A DNA stretch of 43,663 bases from Yinghuangia seranimata (GCF_029953285.1 NZ_JASAOI010000066.1:1-43663); one strand, 5' to 3'. Positions 19,623 to 27,845 are shown, counted from the stretch's first letter. Notes: generated from the sequence alone by a model not told the origin. Numbers and translations: made by a program.

Positions 19623-20671
19623 CCCGCCTGGTCCCCGCGCCGCTGACGGTCGACATCCGTGCCGGTGCGTTGGACGACCTGACCACGCTGCTCGCCGACG
19701 CCCGGATCTCGACGTCCGGGCGGCTGGCGATGGTGGTCAGCGAGGGCTCCGGGTCACGCATGCGCGAGCGCTTCGCGCCGCAGCTGCCGGACGCCGACTG
19801 GTACTCCGTGACCGGCGGCAGCCTCTCGGCGGCGGTGGACCTGGCGGACCGCATGCGTGCGGGCAGCTACGACGCGGTGGTCGGCGTGGGCGGCGGGCGC
19901 GTGCTCGACGCGACGAAGTACGCGGCGGCCCGGGTCGGGCTGCCGGTCGTCGCGGTCGCCACCAACCTCGCGCACGACGGCATCGCGTCGCCGGTCGCCA
20001 GCCTCGACAACGACGCGGGCCGCGGCTCGTACGGCGTGCCGACCCCCATCGCGCTGGTCGTCGACCTCGACCTGATCCGCGAGGCGCCGCAGCGGTTCGT
20101 CCGCTCCGGCATCGGTGAGGCGCTGTCCAACCTGTGCTCGGTCGCGGACTGGGAGCTCTCGGCGCGCGAGACGGGCGAGGAAGTCGACGGCCTGGCGGCC
20201 GCGTTCGCCCGTACGGCGGCGGAAGCGCTGCTCTACCGGCCGGACACCGCGGACGACGACGCGTTCCTCGTGGCGCTCGCCGAGGGCCTGGTGCTGTCCG
20301 GCCTGGCGATGTCCGTGGCCGGCACCTCGCGCCCGTGCAGCGGGGCCTGCCACGAGATCTCGCACGCCATCGACCTGAAGTTCCCCGAGCGCGACGGTCT
20401 GCACGGCGAACAGGTCGGGCTCGGCGGGGCGTTCGCGACCTACCTGCGCGGCGACCGGGACCTGACGGACCGTCTGATAGCCTGCCTCGACCGCCACAAA
20501 CTGCCCGTACTGCCCGAGCAACTCGGGTTGAGCGCGGATGAGTTCGTGGACGTTCTTGAGTACGCTCCGAGCACCCGCCCCGGGCGGTACACCATCCTCG
20601 AACACCTCAATCTGGGGCGTGACGCCCTCAGGGACGCGGCGGCGGACTATGTCAACACCTACAGCGGCTGA
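19610..20671 (+). CDS. Glycerol-1-phosphate dehydrogenase-like (iron-containing alcohol dehydrogenase superfamily)
   Basis: The 353-residue protein has the NAD(P)-binding GVGGGRVLDATKYAA at about residues 92-106, then ATNLAHDGIASPVAS, then metal-site histidines in CHEISHAID (His248, His252) and LHGEQVG (His265). This layout is that of archaeal G1P dehydrogenase and bacterial AraM, which reduce dihydroxyacetone phosphate to sn-glycerol-1-phosphate. GIGEALSN at 168-175 carries Glu170 where, as I recall the archaeal enzymes, a metal-ligand Asp stands. The start at 19610 overlaps the cytidylyltransferase gene by 13 bases and the end overlaps the next gene by 23, so it is firmly part of the operon. 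It probably supplies the polyol phosphate that is then CDP-activated. Confidence 0.82.
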   Translation: MPVLTRLVPAPLTVDIRAGALDDLTTLLADARISTSGRLAMVVSEGSGSRMRERFAPQLPDADWYSVTGGSLSAAVDLADRMRAGSYDAVVGVGGGRVLDATKYAAARVGLPVVAVATNLAHDGIASPVASLDNDAGRGSYGVPTPIALVVDLDLIREAPQRFVRSGIGEALSNLCSVADWELSARETGEEVDGLAAAFARTAAEALLYRPDTADDDAFLVALAEGLVLSGLAMSVAGTSRPCSGACHEISHAIDLKFPERDGLHGEQVGLGGAFATYLRGDRDLTDRLIACLDRHKLPVLPEQLGLSADEFVDVLEYAPSTRPGRYTILEHLNLGRDALRDAAADYVNTYSG

Positions 20672-21425
20672 ACTGCGCGCGGTCTGCCACCCCGCGGGGT
20701 TGCTCGACCGCCGCAGCGGCGAACACTGGGCCGGGCGCCTCTACATGCGGCGGATCTCGCTGCAGCTGACCCGGCACCTGGTGGGCACGCGCATCACGCC
20801 CAACCAGCTGACCTACCTCATGATCGTCGCCGGTGTCGGCGCGGGCGCGGTCCTGGCGCTGCCGGGCCTGGCCGGCCCGCTGCTGGCCGCGATCCTCATC
20901 CAGGTCTACCTGCTGCTCGACTGCGTCGACGGCGAGGTGGCCCGCTGGCGCCGGCAGACCTCGGTCACCGGCGTCTACCTGGACCGGGTGGGCCACTACC
21001 TGTCGGAGGCCGCGCTGCTGGTCGGCGCCGGCCTGCACGCGTCGGACGTCGCGGGCGACGGCCGGCTCGGCGGCTGGGCGTTCCTCGGCGCGATCGCGGC
21101 GCTCGGCGCCATCCTCATCAAGTCCGAGACGGACCTCGTGGACGTCTCGCGCGCCCGCTCCGGGCTGCCGCCGGTACAGGACTCCGCGTCCGTGCCGCGC
21201 TCGTCCGGCGCCGCGACGGCGCGCAAGGTCGCCGCGTCGCTCAAGTTCCACCGGCTGGTCGGCGGCGTCGAGGCGTCGCTGCTGCTCCTCGCCGCCGGGC
21301 TGCTCGACGCGTGGCACGGCGACCTGGTGTTCAGCCGCGTCGCCGTCGCCGTCCTCGCGGCCGTCGCGGTCCTGCAGACCGTGCTGCACCTGGCGAGCAT
21401 CCTCCTCTCGAGCAGGCTCAAGTGA
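20649..21425 (+). CDS. CDP-alcohol phosphatidyltransferase family membrane protein, altered motif
   Basis: A 258-residue protein with the family's cluster of membrane helices. TPNQLTYLM near residues 48-56 is the usual lead-in. The signature at about 86-110 reads D-x2-D-G-x2-A-R-x8-G-x3-D-x3-H: the last Asp, proposed in structures of the family to be the catalytic base, is His here (LDRVGH). The upstream paralogue in the same operon keeps the Asp. The ATG at 20649 lies within the end of the previous gene and the TGA overlaps the GTG of the next. It would transfer a phospho-alcohol from the CDP-alcohol to a lipid, polyol or glycan acceptor; which one is not visible from sequence. Confidence 0.85.
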   Translation: MSTPTAAELRAVCHPAGLLDRRSGEHWAGRLYMRRISLQLTRHLVGTRITPNQLTYLMIVAGVGAGAVLALPGLAGPLLAAILIQVYLLLDCVDGEVARWRRQTSVTGVYLDRVGHYLSEAALLVGAGLHASDVAGDGRLGGWAFLGAIAALGAILIKSETDLVDVSRARSGLPPVQDSASVPRSSGAATARKVAASLKFHRLVGGVEASLLLLAAGLLDAWHGDLVFSRVAVAVLAAVAVLQTVLHLASILLSSRLK

Positions 21426-22348
21426 CGGCCCCGGCACCGGGCGTCCCCGCGTCGGACGGCACCGCCCCCAAGGCCCGCGGCCCGCGCCTGGGCGCGGTCG
21501 TGCTGACCATGGGCGACCGCCCCGAGCCGCTGGCCGCGCTGCTGGCCTCGGTCGCGGGACAGCACGGCGACCCGATCGACGTCGTGGTCGTCGCCAACGG
21601 CGGCCCCGTGCCGGACGTCGCGACGGCCGACGGCCGGGTGCGCACCATCGGGCTGCCCGAGAACGTCGGTATACCCGCGGGCCGCAACGTCGGCGCGGCG
21701 GCACTGGACGTCGACGTCGTGCTGTTCCTGGACGACGACGGCGACCTGCCCGACCCCGGCGTCGCCGAGCTGCTGCGCGCCGCGTTCACCGCCGACCCGC
21801 GGCTCGGCATCGTCAGCTTCCGCATCGTCGACCCGGAGACGCAGACCACGCAGCGCCGGCACGTGCCGCGGCTGCGGGCCGGCGACCCGACCCGCTCGGG
21901 CCCGGTGACCACGTTCCTCGGCGGCGCGTGCGCCATACGCGCCGACGTGATGGCGGAAGCCGGCGGCCTGCCCGACGACTTCTTCTACGCGCACGAGGAG
22001 ACCGACCTCGCGTGGCGCGCGCTCGACCACGGCTGGTCGCTCGACTACCGCGCCGACATCGTGCTCACCCACCCCGCCACCTCGCCCGCGCGGCACGCGG
22101 TCTACCACCGCATGAACGCACGCAACCGGGTGTGGCTCGCGCGCCGCAACCTGCCGTGGCCGCTGGTCCCCGTCTACCTCGGGTCGTGGGCGGTGCTCAC
22201 GGTGGCCCGCGGCTCGTCGCGCGCCGGCCTGCGCGCGTGGGCGGACGGCTTCCGGGAAGGGTGGAGGGAGCCGTGCGGACCGCGCCACCCGATGGCGTGG
22301 CGGACCGTATGGCGGATGACGAGGCTCGGGAGACCGCCGGTCGTGTGA
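21422..22348 (+). CDS. Family 2 glycosyltransferase, rhamnosyl-/galactofuranosyltransferase-like
   Basis: A 308-residue GT2 protein that starts at GTG 21422, overlapping the previous stop by four bases. Nucleotide-binding VVVVANGG is at about residues 54-61, GRNVGAAA at 87-94, the metal motif LDDDGD at 103-108, and HEETDLAWR near 194-202 supplies the catalytic base. The ANGG and LDDDG variants resemble rhamnosyl- and galactofuranosyl-transferases more than polyprenyl-phosphate synthases (impression, not alignment). It sits between the CDP-alcohol enzymes and the ABC exporter, so it probably adds a sugar to the exported polymer. Confidence 0.83.
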   Translation: MTAPAPGVPASDGTAPKARGPRLGAVVLTMGDRPEPLAALLASVAGQHGDPIDVVVVANGGPVPDVATADGRVRTIGLPENVGIPAGRNVGAAALDVDVVLFLDDDGDLPDPGVAELLRAAFTADPRLGIVSFRIVDPETQTTQRRHVPRLRAGDPTRSGPVTTFLGGACAIRADVMAEAGGLPDDFFYAHEETDLAWRALDHGWSLDYRADIVLTHPATSPARHAVYHRMNARNRVWLARRNLPWPLVPVYLGSWAVLTVARGSSRAGLRAWADGFREGWREPCGPRHPMAWRTVWRMTRLGRPPVV

Positions 22349-22413
22349 CCGGTGGCCGCCCCGGCGGCCCGTGGCTGGTGAACCAGGCAACCCACTGATG
22401 AGAAAGTGTCAAT

Positions 22414-23334
22414 GTGGCCAATAGCGCGCACGCCGACACCCTCCCGCCGGGAGGGCACGCGGCCGACGACGAAGGCGAGCTCGCGCTCAAGGACCTCGCT
22501 GCCCGGTACGGGCTGAGCGTCAGCGGCGCGCGCCCCGGGCTGGTGCCGTACACCCGCCAGCTGTGGCAGCGCCGCCACTTCATCGTGGCCTTCGCGAACG
22601 CGAAGACGCGCGCCGCCTATGCGACGGCGCAGCTGGGCCAGCTGTGGCAGATCCTCACCCCGCTGTTCAACGCGGCGATCTACTACCTGGTCTTCGGCCT
22701 GATGCTGAAGAGCGACAAGGGCGTCCACAACTACATCGCCTTCCTGGTCACCGGCATCTTCATCTTCACGTTCACGCAGAGCGCGGTGCTGGCCGGCACC
22801 CGGTCGATCAGCGACCAGCTGCCGCTGATCCGCGCGCTGCACTTCCCGCGCGCGTGCCTGCCGATCTCGTTCACCGTCGTCCAGCTCCAACAGCTGCTGA
22901 TCTCGATGCTCGTGCTGTGCGGCATCGTGCTGGGCACCGGCGAGCCGGTCACGCTCAAGTGGCTGCTCATCATCCCGGCGCTGGCGCTGCAGTTCGTGTT
23001 CAACACGGGGCTGAGCATGATCGTCGCGCGGATCGGCGCGCAGGTCACCGACATGAAGCAGCTCATGCCGTTCCTGCTGCGCACCTGGCTGTACGTCAGC
23101 GGCGTGTTCTACAGCATCTCCGTGTTCACCAGGAAGGCGCCGGAAGCGGTGCGGTGGATGCTGGAGGCCAACCCGGCGGCCGTCTACATCGAGCTGGCCC
23201 GGGACGCGCTCGTGGAGAGCCACCACAAGATTCCCATGCACACGTGGGCACTCGGCGTCGGCTGGGCGCTGGTGATCGGCATCGGCGGCTACGTGTGGTT
23301 CTGGCAGGCGGAGGAGAAGTACGGCCGTGGCTGA
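22414..23334 (+). CDS. ABC-2 type polysaccharide export permease (Wzm/TagG-like)
   Basis: A 306-residue membrane protein with a soluble N-terminus of about 50 residues and six hydrophobic segments. The region with QLGQLWQILTPLFNAAIYY at about residues 71-89 is characteristic of Wzm and TagG permeases, which export completed undecaprenyl-linked O-polysaccharide or teichoic acid. GTG at 22414 has AGAAAG about eight bases upstream. The last eight bases overlap the ATPase gene. The 65-base gap to the upstream GT2 is short enough for one operon. Confidence 0.9.
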   Translation: MANSAHADTLPPGGHAADDEGELALKDLAARYGLSVSGARPGLVPYTRQLWQRRHFIVAFANAKTRAAYATAQLGQLWQILTPLFNAAIYYLVFGLMLKSDKGVHNYIAFLVTGIFIFTFTQSAVLAGTRSISDQLPLIRALHFPRACLPISFTVVQLQQLLISMLVLCGIVLGTGEPVTLKWLLIIPALALQFVFNTGLSMIVARIGAQVTDMKQLMPFLLRTWLYVSGVFYSISVFTRKAPEAVRWMLEANPAAVYIELARDALVESHHKIPMHTWALGVGWALVIGIGGYVWFWQAEEKYGRG

Positions 23335-24097
23335 TCGCAACGTCGCCCCCACCGTGGTCGTCGACGACGTCCACCTCGTCTACCGCGTGCACGGCGCGTC
23401 GTCCGGCAAGGGCAGCGCCACGTCCGCGTTCTCCCGTCTGCTCACCCGCAAGAAGGCGGCCGGCGTCACCGAGGTCCACGCGGTGCGCGGCGTCAGCTTC
23501 GTCGCCCGCCGCGGCGAGGCGATCGGCCTGATCGGGCGCAACGGCTCGGGCAAGAGCACGCTGCTGCGCTGCATCGCGGGCCTGCTGCCGCCGACCCAGG
23601 GGAAGATCTACACGGACGGCCAGCCGTCGCTGCTCGGCGTCAACGCGGCGATGATGAACGACCTGACCGGCGAGCGGAACATCGTGCTCGGCTGCCTCGC
23701 GATGGGCATGACCAAGCAGGAGGTCGCGGCGCGCTACGGCGACATCGCGGCGTTCTCCGGCATGGACGACTACAACGGCAAGGACTTCACCAAGCTGCCG
23801 ATGCGGACGTACTCGTCCGGCATGGCGGCCCGGCTCCGGTTCTCCATCGCCGCCGCCAAGTCGCACGACGTGCTGATGATCGACGAGGCGCTGGCCACCG
23901 GCGACCGCGCGTTCCAGCTGCGCAGCGAGGCGCGCATCCGCGAACTGCGCGAAGAGGCGGGCACCGTCTTCCTCGTGAGCCACGGCATGAAGTCGATCCG
24001 CGACACGTGCGAGCGGACGATATGGCTCGACAAGGGGATCATCAAGATGGACGGGCCGACCGAAGAGGTCGTCGCGGCGTACGAGAAGAGCGCCTGA
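23327..24097 (+). CDS. ABC-type polysaccharide export ATPase (Wzt/TagH-like)
   Basis: A 256-residue ATP-binding subunit partnering the permease encoded just upstream. Walker A GRNGSGKST lies at residues 70-78, the ABC signature region YSSGMAARLRFS near 162-173 and Walker B VLMIDEALATGD near 183-194. The Y-S-S-G-M variant is typical of polysaccharide exporters. It ends soon after the nucleotide-binding domain, so it lacks the C-terminal carbohydrate-binding domain of some Wzt proteins. Chain-terminus recognition, if any, would have to come from another protein. The Ser/Lys-rich insert at residues 24-46 is longer than in many homologues. Confidence 0.92.
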   Translation: MADRNVAPTVVVDDVHLVYRVHGASSGKGSATSAFSRLLTRKKAAGVTEVHAVRGVSFVARRGEAIGLIGRNGSGKSTLLRCIAGLLPPTQGKIYTDGQPSLLGVNAAMMNDLTGERNIVLGCLAMGMTKQEVAARYGDIAAFSGMDDYNGKDFTKLPMRTYSSGMAARLRFSIAAAKSHDVLMIDEALATGDRAFQLRSEARIRELREEAGTVFLVSHGMKSIRDTCERTIWLDKGIIKMDGPTEEVVAAYEKSA

Positions 24098-24103
24098 CCA
24101 CAG

Positions 24104-24165
24104 GTTCGGGAGGGAACCGCACAGACCTCCCGAACGTGATCTTCAAGGACGTTCTTCTCGGGAGG
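24104..24165 (+). promoter_or_regulatory. Two mutually exclusive hairpins covering the PAP2 gene's Shine-Dalgarno
   Basis: Arm A (24104-24113) pairs perfectly over 10 bp with arm B (24126-24135). Eight bases of arm B (24126-24133) can instead pair with arm C (24158-24165), which contains the GGGAGG ribosome binding site of the gene at 24175. A:B would leave translation open and B:C would mask it. The A:B hairpin may alternatively be a simple partial terminator after the ATPase gene. Confidence 0.45.
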
Positions 24166-24174
24166 TAACCCCAC

Positions 24175-24834
24175 GTGACGCTGCACGCCGTGCCGGCCGC
24201 CGTGACCGACGCCGCCCCGGTGCCCCTGGCTTCGGGCGACAACGCCGACCTCGACGTCCTGCGCGGTGTGAACGGCCTCGCCGACCACACCACGTGGGCC
24301 AACGGGTTCATGGAGTTCCTGGGGGAGTACGGGCTCCTGGCGGCGCTCGGCGTGGTGCTCGGCATCGCGTGGTTCCGGGCCCGCCGGCGGCCGGACAACG
24401 ACGTGGCGGTCGCGGGCGTGCTGTGGGCGCCGCTCGCGGCGCTGATCGCCGAGCTCGCCAACATGCCGCTGCGTGACCTGGTCGACCGGCCCCGGCCGTT
24501 CGTGACGCACGCGGACATCACCGTGCTGGTCGAGGGCAAGGACGATCCGTCCTTCGCGTCCGACCACGCGCTGCTGACCATGGCGATCGCGGTCGCGCTG
24601 CTGCTCGTCGACCGGCGGCTGGGCGCGGTCGCCGCACTGATCGCGGTCCTGCAGGGCTTCTGCCGGCTGTACGTCGGCGTGCACTATCCGACGGACGTGC
24701 TGGGCGGGTTCGCGCTCGGGGCGCTGGTCGCGCTCGCGCTGTCGCCGCTCGCGCTGCGGGGGCTGATTCCGGTCGTGCGGAAGGCCGAAGGGACTGTGCT
24801 CCGGCCGCTGGTGACGGCCCGCGCGGCGGCCTGA
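24175..24834 (+). CDS. PAP2-family membrane phosphatase
   Basis: A 219-residue protein with several hydrophobic helices and the three PAP2 motifs: VDRPRPF near residues 102-108, FASDHA near 123-128 in place of the usual PSGH, and CRLYVGVHYPTDVLGG near 162-177 with the catalytic His and Asp. These enzymes dephosphorylate lipid phosphates such as undecaprenyl diphosphate on the outer membrane face. As the last gene of the export operon it could recycle the lipid carrier. GTG at 24175 follows GGGAGG by nine bases. The Ser-x-Asp-His variant of motif 2 is found in undecaprenyl-phosphate-type members, to my recollection. Confidence 0.87.
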   Translation: MTLHAVPAAVTDAAPVPLASGDNADLDVLRGVNGLADHTTWANGFMEFLGEYGLLAALGVVLGIAWFRARRRPDNDVAVAGVLWAPLAALIAELANMPLRDLVDRPRPFVTHADITVLVEGKDDPSFASDHALLTMAIAVALLLVDRRLGAVAALIAVLQGFCRLYVGVHYPTDVLGGFALGALVALALSPLALRGLIPVVRKAEGTVLRPLVTARAAA

Positions 24835-24925
24835 CGCGCGGGTCGCACATTCATCCGGTCGGGGCAAACAGTCCGGTTCCGCCCCGGAGCGCGGGTCGTT
24901 CCTGTCAGACTCGCCGCGTCCGGTG

Positions 24926-24945
24926 ATCGGATCATCACATCCGAT
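24926..24945. promoter_or_regulatory. Inverted repeat upstream of the sortase-substrate gene
   Basis: A perfect 7-bp dyad, ATCGGAT and ATCCGAT, with a 6-base centre lies about 60-80 bases before the GTG at 25008. It is a candidate operator for an unknown regulator; it could also be a weak transcript hairpin. Confidence 0.3.
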
Positions 24946-25007
24946 GCGTCACCCCTCCGCGCAGTGCCGGACGGCTTCCGCCTGCCGTCCTCCCGAGGGG
25001 TTCCACC

Positions 25008-25628
25008 GTGCCCGAGTCCGTTGTCTCAGTGCCCGTCCGCCTGTTCGCACCGCTCTTCGCCGCCGCCGTCCTGAGCCTGGCCGCCACGGGCCACGCACAG
25101 GCGACCGCCGCCACCCCGCAGCCGCCGAGCACCGACCAGATCCAGGCCGCGCTGAGCCACGTCGTCGACCTGCAACTGCTGCAGCCGACCTGCGGCGAGC
25201 CCGGCGCACTGACCGCCGCCGCCGTCCGCGCGCTCGACACCCTCGGCGTCGAGGCCAAGACGACCGGGCTGCGCAAGGTCGACCTCGGCCCGCTCGGCTG
25301 GATCGGCATCGGCGAGCAACTGCCGGGCCACGCCGTCGCGCTGGACGTCCATCTCCTCCCGCAGGGCCCGGTGCCGGTCAACGTGACCCTGGGCGACAAG
25401 CCCTGCCCCGCGCACCCGACCTCGCGCGCCCTCCCCGCGACGTCGGCGCCCGCGGCACCGACGACCGCCCCGGCCCCCGCGACCGGTCGTGCCGTACCGG
25501 CTCCGGCGAGCCTCGCGCACACCGGGAGCGACACCCCGACGTGGCCCTATCTGGCGGGCGGCGTCGGCCTGTTCGCGGTGGGCGCCGCCGCCGCGGCGAC
25601 GGCCGCGAGGCGTCGCCGGGCGTCGTGA
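25008..25628 (+). CDS. Secreted LAxTG sortase-anchored cell-wall protein of unknown function
   Basis: The 206-residue protein starts with a signal peptide (hydrophobic residues 11-27, likely cleavage near AQA). A folded region follows (about 40-125, two cysteines), then a Pro/Ala/Thr-rich linker. It ends with the cell-wall sorting signal LAHTG near residue 168, a hydrophobic helix and an Arg-rich tail. LAxTG is the motif recognised by class E sortases in Streptomyces and relatives, so the mature protein should be linked to peptidoglycan. GAGGGG lies seven bases before the GTG. The folded region matches no family I recognise. Confidence 0.82.
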   Translation: MPESVVSVPVRLFAPLFAAAVLSLAATGHAQATAATPQPPSTDQIQAALSHVVDLQLLQPTCGEPGALTAAAVRALDTLGVEAKTTGLRKVDLGPLGWIGIGEQLPGHAVALDVHLLPQGPVPVNVTLGDKPCPAHPTSRALPATSAPAAPTTAPAPATGRAVPAPASLAHTGSDTPTWPYLAGGVGLFAVGAAAAATAARRRRAS

Positions 25629-25856
25629 CGCCGCTTCCCTCCTGACGCCGGAGCAGGCGCGCGTCGACCGTCCCCGTTCGCGCGGTGCGCGGCGTATGCC
25701 CCCTCACGCCCCTGTTGCCGCACGTCACCCGCGGCCCCTGAGCTGCGCCGAGGGTGCCGCTTCGGTTACGGTCTGGTGGGGACGCCGGCCGGCACGGGGG
25801 ACCGTGCGGCCCTGCGGCGGGGGTGGCGCGCCGTGTCACGGAGGGACTTTGAGGAC

Positions 25857-26594
25857 ATGGGCGATGCGGACACCGGCGACGGTGCCGACCCGGCGGGTGA
25901 CGCGGCCCGGCTCGGGGCGCGGCTGAGCCTGCGCGAGCAGGTCGCGCGGGCGATCCGGTCCGCTCTGGTGGCCGGCGAGATGCGGCCCGGCGTGGTGTAT
26001 TCGGCGCCGGGACTGGCCGTGCGGTTCGGCGTGTCGGCGACCCCCGTGCGCGAGGCGCTGCTCGACCTCGCCAAGGACGGACTCGTGGAGCCCGTGCGCA
26101 ACAAGGGCTTTCGGGTCCGGGCGCTGTCCGCCCACGACGCCGACGAGATCCACCGGCTGCGCTGCCTCCTGGAGATCCCGACGGTCGTGGAGCTGGCCAG
26201 GACCGGCGTCGCCGACGCGATGCCGATGCTGCGCGGGCTCGCCGACGACATCGTCAACGCGGTCAAGCGCGGCGACGTGCTCGCCTACGTGGACGCCGAC
26301 CAGCGGTTCCACGCCTGTCTGTTGGAGCTGTCGGGGAACCAGCGCCTGGTCCGCATGGTCGTCGAACTACGGTCCCAGGCACGGCTGTACCGGCTGCGCG
26401 CGATGGTCGAGCGCGGCGAGGTCGGCCCGGCGGCGGAGGAGCACCACGAGATCCTCGACGCCGTCGAGGCGTGCGACCCGGCGGAGACAGGCCGGTTGAT
26501 GGAACGTCACCTCGCGTGGTCCCGGCGGCTGCAGCCGGACGACAGCGCGGACGACGCCGGGGAATCCGAGGAGATTCCGCCCGCGCACCCGTGA
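25857..26594 (+). CDS. GntR-family transcriptional regulator, FCD type
   Basis: A winged-helix DNA-binding domain (about residues 20-90, with the typical GVSATPVREAL recognition-helix region) precedes an all-helical FCD ligand domain. The FCD domain's metal-binding residues are suggested by DADQRFH and by the H-rich AEEHHEILDAV. FCD regulators respond to organic acids or sugar acids. ATG at 25857 is chosen, with GGAGGG about 11 bases upstream; earlier GTG codons at 25833 and 25776 are possible. No catabolic gene adjoins it, so its target cannot be inferred. It lies between the sortase substrate and the lipoprotein genes, both on the same strand but separated by gaps of more than 100 bases. 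Confidence 0.88.
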   Translation: MGDADTGDGADPAGDAARLGARLSLREQVARAIRSALVAGEMRPGVVYSAPGLAVRFGVSATPVREALLDLAKDGLVEPVRNKGFRVRALSAHDADEIHRLRCLLEIPTVVELARTGVADAMPMLRGLADDIVNAVKRGDVLAYVDADQRFHACLLELSGNQRLVRMVVELRSQARLYRLRAMVERGEVGPAAEEHHEILDAVEACDPAETGRLMERHLAWSRRLQPDDSADDAGESEEIPPAHP

Positions 26595-26704
26595 CCCCGG
26601 CACCTCCCGCTCGTTCTCCCGGTCGAGCGGTGTCGCGCCCGTCGTGCGCGCGCCCGCGCGGCCGTACGGGTCCGAGCAGGTTTTCCGTCATCGGGAGTCG
26701 TGGG

Positions 26705-27598
26705 ATGAAGGTCCGGATCGTGCTGACCGGCGTCTGCGTGGGCGCACTGGGGCTGACCGGCTGTGGCGGCGGGGGAGGCGGCGGTGCAGAACCGGCCGCC
26801 GCCGGGTCGCCGGAGGCGGTGGCCGCGGTGCGGGCCGCGACGGCCACCACGATCGCCGCCGGCAGTTCGCGTACGAAGACGACGATGACGATGGAGTCCG
26901 GCGGCCGGAGCGTGACGCTCAACGGCGAGGGGCTGTTCGACTACAGCCGCAGGGTCGGCACGGTGAGCCTGGAGGTCCCGAAGGACTCGGGGCTGACCGG
27001 CCCGTTGCAGGAGATCGTGACGCCCGAGGCGCTGTACATGAAGAACGCGTCGCCGGGCATCCCCGCCGACAAGTGGGTGCGGATCGACGCGAACGGCCTC
27101 GCCGACGGCAACCTCATCAGCGGCGGCAGCGCCGACCCGACCACGTCGTTCGAAATACTGCGCGGTGTGAACGACGACGTGCGGCAGATCGGCGTGGAGA
27201 AGCTCGGTGACGCGCAGGTGCGGCACTTCAAGGGCACCCTCGACATCCGCAAGGCGCACGACGCGACCCCGGAGAACCGCCGCGCGCCGCTCGCGGCCGC
27301 GCTGAAGAGCTTCTCCAGCACCACGATTCCGTTCGAGGTGTACCTGGACGACCAGGGCCGGCTGCGCAAGGTGCAGGAGGAGTTCAACCTCGCGCCGGGC
27401 GGCGCCCCGGCCGGCAAGGACGCCAAGGGCCAGACGGCGAAGGTGGTTTCGGCGGCCGAGCTGTACGACTTCGGGGTGCCGGTGCAGGTGCAGCAGCCGC
27501 GTCCCGAGGACCTGTACGTCGCGCCGTCCGCGCAGAAGCCGCCGGCCGCGGCGGCGCCCCCGTCGTCGTCCGCGTCCCCGACCGGACGCAAGCCCTGA
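26705..27598 (+). CDS. LppX/LprG-like secreted lipoprotein
   Basis: A 297-residue lipoprotein. The signal peptide ends in the lipobox LTGC near residue 20, followed by a run of glycines, and the mature part is beta-rich up to about residue 265 before a Pro/Ser/Ala tail. The pattern of a single beta-sheet domain with LYMKNAS, KWVRID and FEVYLDDQGRL resembles LppX/LprAFG lipid-carrier lipoproteins of actinobacteria, which move lipids or lipoglycans across the periplasm-like space. GGGAG sits seven bases before the ATG. A role in envelope lipid transport would fit the nearby glycan locus but is inference only. Confidence 0.78.
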   Translation: MKVRIVLTGVCVGALGLTGCGGGGGGGAEPAAAGSPEAVAAVRAATATTIAAGSSRTKTTMTMESGGRSVTLNGEGLFDYSRRVGTVSLEVPKDSGLTGPLQEIVTPEALYMKNASPGIPADKWVRIDANGLADGNLISGGSADPTTSFEILRGVNDDVRQIGVEKLGDAQVRHFKGTLDIRKAHDATPENRRAPLAAALKSFSSTTIPFEVYLDDQGRLRKVQEEFNLAPGGAPAGKDAKGQTAKVVSAAELYDFGVPVQVQQPRPEDLYVAPSAQKPPAAAAPPSSSASPTGRKP

Positions 27599-27845
27599 GC
27601 GGCTCCCGACCGCATTTCGTGCGCCCCGCCGGGCCGGTGCCCGCGTGGGGCGTATGGCGTAATGGTCCGGACCACCCCGTGCGCCGGTGGCGCGCCGCCC
27701 CGTGAGCGGGCGCACCCCCGGGGGCGGGCGGTGCGCAAATGGCCCATGCGTGTCATGCGCCCGGGCGGGCCGCGACCCTAGGCTTGGTACGCCCGGACGG
27801 GCGGACGCGCCCGCTCGTCTACGCCGATTCGAGGAGGTGGTGTGG

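Noticed and set aside
24860-24886. A possible terminator after the PAP2 gene (CGGGGC with GCCCCG).
   Set aside because: Six-base stem with a 15-base loop and no extension; expected by chance here.
27622-27652. A possible terminator after the lipoprotein gene.
   Set aside because: Only about six paired bases with a long loop; too weak to annotate in DNA this rich in G and C.
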